A stretch of DNA of 64,000 nucleotides from Diphasiastrum complanatum. Taxonomy: Eukaryota; Streptophyta; Lycopodiopsida; Lycopodiales; Lycopodiaceae. Location of the stretch: NCBI GenBank assembly GCA_029204225.1, contig CM055094.1, positions 64,735,088-64,799,087 of the forward strand, in the 5' to 3' direction. The notes under the pieces were generated by a model. That model was not told where the DNA came from. It saw only the letters and a list, made by a program, of their open reading frames with translations, and searched no databases. Shown here piece by piece: positions 1 through 10,880 of this stretch (its first letter is position 1; each line of letters starts with the position of its first letter). A program made the position numbers and the translations under genes.

Positions 1-595
1 AATGTCAACTTCACAAGGATATTGAATTCACCTAACCTGAACCAAAAGGAATCAAATGCACATAAATGCCTCTTCAAATCATTCCTACAAGATTAGGTTG
101 AATCATAATGCAATAATCAATCCAAACTATCTCACAAATCAAGCAAAAATTGAACACAATCTTGACTAGAATTGCATTCACTCACTTGATGAGCACTTGT
201 CAAGAGCACTTGTCAAAATCTTTGGGCTAACCCCAAAATTAACTTTCTAAGATCTCAATAAGTCTAAGAACGAGTTATAACAGTACCAAAGATAAGGATC
301 TACCTTCCTTTTGATTGATTGAAAACTATTCCTTGTGATTGACTCCACAAATTGAGTAGCATTAATATGAAGAAAGTACAAAATACTTGCTATTTTGATC
401 CAATTGATAAGAGATGACCACAACTCGGATTTTGAAGCTTAAAACCCTGTAGATAAAAAACCGTTAGGTCCCTCTTCACTCAAATTGATCAAGGATTGAA
501 GGTACTAATCATAGATTATGTCTAGATAGCAATCAATACTCGAATTGCATCAAAATCTATGATTCTGGCATGAAATGAAGCTCATTTCTTGGAAT
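1..595. other. no gene seen; leader side of a minus-strand copia remnant
   Basis: No convincing ORF, RNA gene or repeat is visible on either strand. It lies on the internal side of a copia primer-binding site at 596-608, so on the minus strand it would be the untranslated leader of a copia element, but no gag can be read in it. Confidence 0.3.
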
Positions 596-608
596 GGCTC
601 TGATACCA
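596..608 (-). other. copia-type primer-binding site (initiator tRNA-Met)
   Basis: On the minus strand this reads TGGTATCAGAGCC, the usual Ty1/copia primer-binding site complementary to the 3' end of initiator tRNA-Met. It is followed on the plus strand by TGTGAAAA, a plausible LTR terminus (the copia LTR at 31805-32492 has the same eight terminal bases). The second LTR was not found. The 117-codon plus-strand ORF that begins inside the site has no recognisable domain and I treat it as chance. Confidence 0.6.
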
Positions 609-2430
609 TGTGAAAAATATAGCAAACTAAACCCATTTAATCCTAGAAATGATGGAGAAAGCACCTACTTAAGATCCAAACAATATAACCAACTATGGGT
701 TTCTGATTGGGAGAACATCCATGAATCAAATGGTCATCCTCAACAATTAGAGCAATTTGATTACAAGGACAAGCAAATTAAAACAAATGAAGATCCAACA
801 AAAGAAAATAATGGACACAATAATAAAATTGTTAAACATGCAGGATTAGCCAAATGTAGAATGCGCATCAAGAACCTAACATGCAACGTCAAACTGATGG
901 TGCAAACCACCAATTCAAAGAGCAAGATGGTCTTGTATGTGATGTAAATCAACAGTCAATTTTTCAATATGACAATTCAGGTGAAGGTCAACTCATGAGT
1001 GAGTATGATTTTGAGTTACGTTGACCATCAAAGTCCAAAACAAAACTCACATCAACGCTAAAACCGGACCAATGGACAAATAATCATGAATCATCCAATC
1101 AATGAATTTATTCAATTTGAAAAAAAAAACAAAAAAAGCAAAGCATTTTTTGGATTTTCAAAATGAGAACAATTCGTTAAAATTCCATGATTCAGAATTC
1201 TATGAGATGTTCGACAATGATCCTCTTAGCAATAAAGGAATTTCATTATTCCATGAAGATCTTATCTATGGCACTAATTTCGATTGAGAATTTCAGAGAA
1301 AATATCTTCAAGACATGAGTCCATTTTATCAAAGTTTAATGTGGCCATTGTTGGAGAATCTAATCTTATTGGAATTTCAAAAACTCAAAATATAATTCAC
1401 GCCATGCATATACATTTTGTGTGAACATGAATAATGCTCAAGCAAGCAAACTTCCTTGAAAAATTGACAGCATTCCATACTTTAAATTCATACCAGTTTC
1501 TTTGGAAAGGTACGCATCACTCTTCAAAGCTGAATATACCCATTTCATTATTGGGCGGTGTCAACAATGACTTTATACCAATGGCTAATCAAAATAGTCA
1601 AAACATCAAGATCTTGATTCAGTTTTGGAATGTATCTTTAATGCCTGGGATTGGTGTTTCAAGCACAATTATGGGAAACATAAAATACTATTCTCTGAAA
1701 CAAAAGGCAATGCCCAATTTCAATGAGGCCAATTTTTAATTGCCAACCATGGGCAAAGTATTGTCCAAATTTGAGGAGTTATACTTTACTCAACAATACA
1801 TCTAGAGTTATCCCTCAACTCCCAACCGAGTTGTATTTGTATTACTAATTACCTCATATAGACCATCTACATGTGACTAACAATTCATAGCTATTATTGT
1901 GTTGATGGAATTATCGTAACATTGTTGGTCAAGATGATTAAGTGACATGGATTGTTTGATGTAATAGAAGAACCAGATGCAAGAATCCAAAAAAATTGGA
2001 TTAAGTCATCCAAGGAAATTAGACAGCAAGGATTCCTTCAGAATTCACATTGGTTACCACTTTAGCTATCCCAGTTATGCATAAGTAACAAAGACTTTTA
2101 AAGGTTAGCCTTCCAACGAATCTAACCAATCAATATGTGACTGCCGCAAACAATATCAAAATTCAGGAGATTTTTGCTTAACTATACTTGACACGCTACA
2201 CCAAAAATCAGACCTAGTTGGCTATCAAATCTTCAAACCCTATTTTACAGTCTGGAAACCACACAAAGAGAGAAGTAGACACAACCACTGCTTAGGAGAG
2301 ATTCTGCCCACAAAAAAGGTTCACAGTGCATTGGGATCCAAGCTGTACCACAGCAATTCTGCTCACAAACCCTCCTATCAAATAGAATGCGGCCAGCAAG
2401 TGTCATGTTTTTCTAATTAAAAAAAAAAAA
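609..2430. other. probable copia LTR followed by unassigned DNA
   Basis: The stretch starts at the LTR boundary next to the primer-binding site. Its far LTR edge cannot be fixed without a second copy. Short plus-strand ORFs near 1102-1287 and 1434-1739 show no domain I recognise and are interrupted in all frames; they may be relics of an old element. No RNA gene or tandem repeat was seen. Confidence 0.25.
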
Positions 2431-2510
2431 GTTCCGGCCCAGTACGTTCCAGAACGTACTGTACGGAATGTACAGTACGTTCCGACCAGGTCGGAACAGG
2501 TTTCTAAGTT
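2431..2510. repeat. palindrome-word arm (GTACGTTCC / GGAACGTAC)
   Basis: A cluster of overlapping short palindromes built on the word GTACGTTCC, preceded by a poly-A tract and followed by GGTTTCTAAG. A close relative lies at 8019-8087 and a more diverged one at 6528-6620. It looks like one end of a small non-autonomous DNA transposon; the matching second arm was not found nearby. Confidence 0.55.
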
Positions 2511-3126
2511 TATGATATTGTTTTGTTAAGTTTAGATGTCCCTTTACTTTGGAGAAAACTATTTCAATTGCATAAAGGCTACTTTGCCCTACATGAGGTC
2601 ACAACTGGAACCTTCTAAACTTTTGCTAATTCCATGTAAATAAGGGCCATTTCTCAGATTATGAATTTGGTGTCCTAAGCTTCTTGTAGGGAAACGAAAT
2701 ATCTTTTAAAGATCTTAGTTCAATAACAGGTTCCAAGATTGCATCAATCATTGACCCATACAGATCTGTGCATCATACTAGACACTTTTTATAAAACCAC
2801 TTCAGAATATCATTTGGTCGGCATATTCAAATTTAGAGTGTTTTTCAAAAGACATATACTTGTACCTGCAAAAAGGCATTCTATGAAGAGATCATCTACA
2901 ACATCAAGCATAAGGATAAGCTGTAGGTCCTCTGTAGTATTTAAACTATTATTGGCAACTTTGTCCATAATAAGTAATATTTTAAACTTGGACAGGAAAA
3001 TTAAAACGGCTGAAAAATTAATCAGCACTGAATCACTCCACCTAAAATACCCGAAGCATTTTCTTCATCGATACTCTGTTTTAGTCACAAGCCAATATCT
3101 GCTAGCCAAAAAACCAGCAATCCAAT

Positions 3127-3285
3127 CTAGAGTCCTGTAGGAGGATATTGCACAGGACGTAAGTATTCTGAAGCAGTAGCAATACTAGAAAACAAAGCAG
3201 CTGTCCCAAATACTCTAATACCACTCCTTGATCTTGTTGAAGCCACCATGGCTCCCGTTATTGCTCCTGCTGCACTTGCATTGAC
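3127..3285 (-). CDS. exon 6 of the OEP16-like gene with stop codon
   Basis: Starts [16 protein letters not shown], the third glycine-spaced helix, continues through a fourth hydrophobic segment and ends [13 protein letters not shown] then TAG. The acceptor is TTGCAG. The AT-rich DNA below 3127 is the likely 3' untranslated region. Confidence 0.85.
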   Translation of the reverse strand, partial: VNASAAGAITGAMVASTRSRSGIRVFGTAALFSSIATASEYLRPVQYPPTGL

Positions 3286-6200
3286 CTGCAAGACAAAGCT
3301 TTAACTAGATATCAGGTAGGCATGGCAAAATCTGATATCTTCTAAGTTCATCAGTATTACTCATTCTAATTCATTTATACCCATCCCAGGACAGGGAAGA
3401 CAACAATTTTCCTCTTAAAGAAAAACTCCAGAATAGAGCTACAAACAATTGCCTGGATTATCTGCTGAATGAGTCTTTGAGTCCATGTGAATGTTTTTGG
3501 CACATGTCCCATGACTTTTGGCTATTAACTTGATGACTCTTTAGTTTCATGATGGCTGGCTGTCCAAATATTGGGCCATTGGTGGTGGTTCATTACCTAC
3601 AATTGTAACATCACATGTTCTCTCTATAATGAGAGATTGAGCCATCTATTCTCATTGTACTATCATTCATTGATTAGCGATTACTATTCAGCTTATGTTT
3701 TCTTCTCTTTTGTGCATGATTTCCTCTTCTTCCTAAAGTAGGTGAAGGAAGATCTTAAGATATTGTGGATTCTAATAGTGCTCAAGATTGAACTGAACAT
3801 GACACAAACCTTTAGTGTATGCTTGAGCTCTATGAAAGGCATAAGTAGATTGCAATTGGAGTGGACAATACCTACTAGCTAGTAGTTAACAAGACTGCAG
3901 GTCTAGAGCTGATTTGTTGTATGAAGTGATCCCCACAAGTGGGCCTCCGAGATATGGGCCCCGGTATCAAATCATTCATGTTGGTTAATTGTAGATGACA
4001 CACAGGAACAAAAAAGCTTGGCATCAAGGTTAGCTTTGGATCCTGCCTTTAGTTCCGGTTCACAAATGCTAAAATAGATCGTGAAGAGCTCCCATAGCAG
4101 GGGGTACTTTCAATTCTTGAAGAAAATTGTAAGCATGTAATAGTACAATGATAGGTTTATCGAACTTTACAACTTATCTCCTAAATTATGATTGGATAGT
4201 AAAATTACATACGTACTATCACAGTTCAAGAAGTTACTACATTTATGTTTCTCGTTTGTGGATAGCTCCCTACCATGCTATAAACAGCCAAAATTCCTAT
4301 AAATGATAAGAAGAATTCCACTTGTATTGACTTACAAGCTTGCTAGGTTAGGGGCTAGTCTAGCATCACTTTGTCTAGTAGACCAAGCTGCGAAACAGCT
4401 TCTAGTGGATATAATTTGAACCTTATTTCTTTGATGCAAATTTAAGCTAATATGAGCTATGTTGTCTACACCAATGTATATTCACCTAGGTTGAACCTTT
4501 AGCTCTCTACATCTCTAATCGTCAAGCTGAAAAATGAGAGTAAGCAATCGAGTCTCTTTTTGATAAGGATACTATTGCAAAAATTATCAGAAAACTTGTA
4601 CGAAAGTCACAACTAACAAGCAAAGTATTTTGTAGAACATCATATTGTCCAGTAAGTGGTCAAACCACACAGTTGAAGGCTCCTATATCAATAGAATTGG
4701 CATTAAGTTAGTATAAGAAACATGGTATTCAATAAAAAATCCAACACCCAAATCATCAAAGCTTCAACATCAGTTTAAAAGATTGTGAATCTCCATAAAA
4801 AATTTATGATCTGATACTTTCTTACCCAATCCCTTTTCCTCCTCAAGGCTTCAAGACCACAATTCAATCCCATATAAGCTCCTCCAAACATACCTGTAAC
4901 ACGGACAACAGTGTTAAGTGACACATCGAATAATATACTATGAAATAGCTTAGAGACCCATCTAAATGGAAACGTACGTACAAGTAGCAAGAAAGGTAAG
5001 GAAAATCAGCTAATGACGGAAGAGAGCAAATTGCAAGACACCCAAATAAACCAATTCCAACAAAAATTTGAGGAACCTGATTGTATGGTTATTCATCAAT
5101 AAAATGGAGCCTATGAAGTTCTCCAAGTCACTCTAAACCATAGTTGCCCATTCCGGAGTGTGATCAAAAAAAAGATCTTAAAAATGTGTACTGTATTAAC
5201 AAAGGAAAAAACCATTAATAATAAGCCACCCATTAATATTTTGATGGTTTTTTAAGGCTTCGCCAGCATTGAACCAAAGAAATTGAAATATGGAGAGGCA
5301 TAAGATTATTCTGAAGCAGGACCCAGCAAATTTGGTCAACAATCTGTGGTCTCTCAAGAAGCTTTGATGCTACAAGCGAGAAGATAAACCCAATTATATA
5401 TTCAGTCCAGAGTTGCAGCGGATTGTGATCCGCTGCAAAAACGTTCGGATCGTGCGATCTGGAACGTCAGTGATCCGTGACCCGGATCGTGAAAATTTTT
5501 TTTTTTTGTGGAAAAAAGACTGATGGCCAATTTTTTTTTTTGATAGTTTAATACTAACTAACCCCTAATTGGATGGTGGAAATGATGGGATGATAACAAT
5601 CCAAGATTGGAGTTGAAACAACTATAAACTCTGTTACAAATGGCATATGAAAGAAGATTAGAGACTCCCGACACACAGAACCTCACACACACACGACCGT
5701 TCAAAGGGATGCTTATGCCTATGCTTCTGAGATGGGTGCTTATGCTTCATAATTGTTGTCGGTTTGCTGCCATTTCATACAGTTCCATGTGATTTCATTT
5801 CACATGATACAGAAATAGAGATGTTCAATAAAGAATCACTTAATGGCCCAAAATTGGACTGCACTCCTCTTGGAACTCCGAGCAAACTAGATAAGTGAAT
5901 TGCTCTTGAAAACACCTTTAATCTGATACCCATATTGGCACCCCCCAAAAAAAAAAAATTGCGTTCCGGGAAACCCTAATTGGATTTCCCAGATCACGTT
6001 CCAGATCGCGTTCCAGATCAGAACCTGCAACTCTGATTCAGTCTACTAAACCAATTACAGCAGACACCCCAGTGGAGTTGTGTTATGGTGCACACGTTGG
6101 TACCTTGTTGTGGCATTGTCTGAGTTTCACTACATGTTGTTACTGTAGAAGATTCTATGTGAAGAATCTCTTTTCAGTGTTACTCACTGGATTAATCTAC

Positions 6201-9200
6201 ATTTTGGCACGATATGATACTATCACATGCCAAGTTAAGGTTGGGAGCAGATTGTATCTGTTGGTTCTTCCAGCTGATTGTCTATTTGAAGCAGGCTATT
6301 TGAATTGACAAGCATGTTTTGTATTTTTTCCAAGATGTGACTAGTTTTTTCCCATTGGGATACACCTTATTTATTCAGTTATCTGATTTGTGTTGCTGTA
6401 AGGGTCGAAATTGGTTTTCAGATTTGATTGTTCCAAAGGTGCTAGCACACTTTGAAGCATTAGAATGGATAGGGCAGCATACATGTCATGCACCTGTAAA
6501 TCCTCTGAGTACCAAGATTAGAAGCCTGTTCTGACCCAGTACATTCCAGAACTTACTATACAGCTTAGTTGCCCATTCCGGAACAGAACGCGTTCCAGAA
6601 TGCGTTCCGTTCCGGAACTTCGACAAAAAAATTTCTGAAAAAATAAGTAGTTTTTAACAAAGCAATGGAGATTAAGGAACAGAATCGCGATATATAGCGT
6701 GGCTCGGACAGCGATTCTAGCTCGGATATATATAACGTGGTTTTTAACAAAGAAATCGGGATCATAGTTGCACTACGATTCAGAATCGCGATTCGTAATT
6801 TTCTTAGAATCGTTTAGAATCCTGTTTTTTTTTTTTGGGGGGGGGGCAATATGGGTATCAGATGAAAGCTCTAGCCTCTAATTAAGAGCATTATTACTGT
6901 GTAGTTTGTTCCAGTTCAGGTGCATTAATCCATGTTGGAATCTGTCAAGGATAAAAATTCAAAACTAACCTCTCGCCTGTTCGTTACGATCACAGATGGT
7001 CCCAGTGGGACAGAGACAGAGAACTGTAGAGCAATTGTACCTCGCTTTTTGCTTCAGGGGGCGCTGCCCCTGATCCCCCCGCCAGGGGGGGCCTAGGTGG
7101 CTGTCACCGGCCCCCCCTGGACCCCCCCGGCGACAGTAGCAGGGTGGGCGCCGCCCCCCCTGCAACCCCCCCTAGGATAAAAATGGGGCACCAAGAAGGG
7201 TCCAATATTTATGCCCCCAATTGTATGCACATTGCACTCACATCTCCAGTGAAATGATTGCAAAAGTGATCATCATCCATAGACTTGATAGTTTGGGCTG
7301 TAGCATTAACAATTATTGAGAATAGAGAGCAAATAACAACCAAATAGCTACTGACTTTTATCTGTTTGTGCCCTATCTACTGCACTTCCGGGAGGCAAAA
7401 CGCTGGTTTGACCATTGCTCCCCTGAAAAAAAATTTAGCCATAAGCTATTTTTTCCAAAAAAAGAAAAAAAGAATTTAAATTTTTTTTGCCCGATTCGCT
7501 GTTAGAATCACAATTCGCAGAATCGCAGTTCACGAATCCAGCGAATCGTGACTCGCTGCAACTATGATCGGGATTAAGGAACGGAATCAAGATATATAGC
7601 ATGGCTCAGACAGCGATTCTAGCTCAGATCTATGTAATGTGGCAGATAACCAATTCTAGGATCAACGTGAGCAGCAGTCAGAGAAGATATCAGAGACAAA
7701 CAGAACAGAGATGGAGGACGTGACAGTAACCGATATGGTGGTGGTGGTCCATTGTGGTCCAAGGGAAACTATAGAGATCGATCTGGCCCTGATGATCACC
7801 CCAGTTGCTGGCCGTGGAGGTCGCTCATCAAACAGCTGTCATTTTTTGCAAAGAAATCGAGATTACCTTTACAAAGGAATCTGCTCGAACTGTATGTTTT
7901 CCAGCGTTTCTGATCTCTAGCGTCCCTCAATGCGGTATAAAGCATCCCTCAATATATTATCAAGAAGGAAGATCACGGCCAGCAGTTTGATACCTGGTTT
8001 TTTTTGTTAAAAAAAAACGTTCCGACCCAGTACGCTCCGGAACGTACTGTACGTTCCGGCCCAAAAGGGTCAGAACGGGTTTCTAAGCTATACAGAATGG
8101 ACACTATGTTTTGACTGTTTTTGGTCAGAATGGGCTTGTAAGCTCTAAGCACATAAATATTTCCTTAGCACAAGATTAATAAAGAAGAAGTCTCAAGTAC
8201 TACATGTGAAACATATAAAATACAAATTAGCAACACTATCACTTGATTTACAATTTCATCTTCATGAATTATTGTTTCCCTCTAAGCCTAAATGCTCCCA
8301 CAACAACATAGGGTGGTCTCATATCATGACTCAAGCATAATCATTATTGCATAAAACTCTATCTACTCACTTGCAAAGTCACATAAGTATTCTTCTCTAT
8401 GATGTGCATGAGCTCTAGCGTTTTAGAGAGCTCTTTGGGCCTTGGGCCTGTAGCTCCATGTTACTATTTGCCATTAGATCATACAATTTAGAGAGTTGGG
8501 CCCTCCAGTTATGATTTACGTTTACGGATTGTCAGCTATAATTGGGCTCTACTTAGTACTAGTAGGGGCCGGCACAGATTCTAACCTGATTTGGGCTCAC
8601 AAATAAACAGGTTCCACAGTGTAATTCTAGTGAAATGATTCTTTGGGGACTAATTTTTTAGATCAAAAACTAGCTTAAGATCAAAGTGAAAAAGGATCTG
8701 CTTTATTTATATCACTTAGATCAGATTACTCGTGGACATTGTCATCTTGTTATTGTTCTACATCATGTCGATTCACAGGTTTCTATCTACTTATAATGCC
8801 TAATTAGTTCATTGTGCTTTCTACGATAGGGTTTTGCAAATTCCTTTCACAAATTGCAAATCTTCTCCAACAGTCGAAGAGATTGAAGTTCTTGTAACAG
8901 GCTCATGCTCATCACAAAGGCATGTGATCTACAACTAACAGAGAAAACTAGAAGTGAAAATAATACAATATCAAACATACCCCATCCTAGGCTGTTCCTT
9001 GCAGCTGACTTTGCCTGTTTATAAACAGCTTTCAGAAAAACTACTCATTAGTCGTACCAAATAAAAACTTACAACATCTATCGCAATAAATCACCACTGA
9101 CTTTTATCAAAACTAAAACAAATATGGTATCGACATCAGAGAAACAAGCAGCATATCTCCAGTTATAATCCAAGGATAAAGCACTCGTCAATTATTAAAC

Positions 9201-10813
9201 TTGGCCCTTGAACACTCACTGACTTTTGATACGTCTCCAAGTACCAACTTAATAATTCATCTTTGTGCTTGCCAAATCTTACCACAAAAAGAGCTCGACC
9301 AGTCCCCTTATAACCTGCAGCACGTAAAAAAGCCAAGGCTTTTAAAAACTAATCTTCAAAACTAAATATATAGATGATCTTAATAGTATTTATGTTATAG
9401 TAAATATTCAAACCTTAGTGGCATTCAAAATTGTGTCACAATACTTAAGCGAATAGTTGAAAATGAGAGAGAGAGAGAGAGAGCTTTATTAACGTCTTTT
9501 CCATGCCAAAAGGCATATAAGACGAGCAAGTACATCAGATAAAGTGGAACCAAGATGGAACAATGCCGTCAAACAACATAACTAAACCAAAACTAACTAA
9601 GAAGAGGATAATGTCCAAGGTTATATGGTACGTTGACCATTTACATATTCAACTGGCATCTCTTCAGTACTCTAACTCTCTCACTAACTTTGAACAGTCT
9701 CAGATATCTCATTAATAGTAGCAGGTTTAATATCTACAAAACAGATGATACCATCCCTATAGATCAACCACTTTCCATTCGTTAGAGCCTCTCTTCCCTG
9801 GCGCTTCATGACGACCAATGGCAGATGCAAAGCGTATAACAAGAGTACCTGGATCTTTCTCAGGTCGCCATGCAGTATCCATATCTTTGTGGTGGTGTTG
9901 AAGACTCTCTTCAAGAAACTTTTAGCTTCACCAACAACATCATGGGAGTTCGTAATACCTCTGACTCGGACATCAAAAGCCTTTTGCTCTCGCAAACGGC
10001 TCTCAGTGATCGTAGCTGAGATAAAAGAAGGTGGAGGTGGTAGAACAGCAGTATTAGGACCTTTAACCACATCTGCCTAGGATCGGACAACGGTATGATG
10101 CTGTTCCACTTGACTTTCAAGCTGTTGGATCTTAGCTGAAGTAGTCGAATGAGAGGAAGCTTTGATTTTGACAGCTGCAACTTCTTTCTTGAGATCATCG
10201 ATAGACCAATCTAGTTTCTGAAGATGAGATTGAACTGCTTGGATCATAGCTTCAAGAGAAAGAAGTTTTTTCCGATGGTCGTTAAGATATTCATAGGAAC
10301 GTAACTGATCTGCACGAATGACGGAGATCATAAAGGCTGGAGGCACAGGTAATTCTTCTTCTGGGGTATTCGGGGTCAAAGGATCGGCTATGATGGATTC
10401 ACTATTATCAAGAATAGGATTTGACGGAGATATACGGATTGCAACTAGAATGGAAGGTGGAGGTGAAGGTGGATCGAAGGTAGGTGCGATGGACGGGTCT
10501 GAAATGGAAGAAGAAGATGAGGTAGATGAAGAGGATGAAGAGGATGAAGCATTGTTGGCAGGAAGGGCAGGTGCACCACCCCTCTTACTTTTGGCCATAG
10601 TTGTTCTGCTGGAAGCAGGCTTATCCATCGATGTTGAATAGGTCGCTGGTTGGAGACAGCATAGCGCTGGAGATGGAGCAGGTTCCGCTGGAGGGCATCA
10701 CACCCGCTGGAGGCAGGTCTAGAGGGCATCACACCCGCAGGTTGGACGCAGCAGAGCGTTGGAGATGGAGCGCTAGACCATCGCGAGAGAGAGAGCCATC
10801 GTGCTAGACCATC

Positions 10814-10880
<67 letters not shown>

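Larger units (their letters stand above)
6651..7642. repeat. 90-bp tandem duplication, second copy split by element E2
   Basis: Unit 1 is 6651-6740. Unit 2 is 6741-6762 plus 7575-7642. Each totals 90 bp (TTTTTAACAAAG at the start, TAATGTGG or TAACGTGG at the end) with scattered substitutions. Removing E2 and one copy of its target duplication restores two head-to-tail units, so the duplication came before the insertion. Confidence 0.8.
6525..8080. mobile_element. possible outer element E12 with GTACGTTCC-type arms
   Basis: The left end (GTTCTGACCCAGTACATTCC) and the reverse complement of the right end (8019-8087, GTTCTGACC then GGAACGTAC words) resemble each other, suggesting an inverted pair about 1.55 kb apart that encloses element E2. 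No clean target duplication was found. The left part also contains a TAGTTGCCCATTCCGG motif that recurs at 5136, so more than one element end may be piled up here. Confidence 0.35.

Noticed and set aside
594-947. 117-codon plus-strand ORF
   Set aside because: It starts inside a copia primer-binding site read on the wrong strand; no domain, probably chance.
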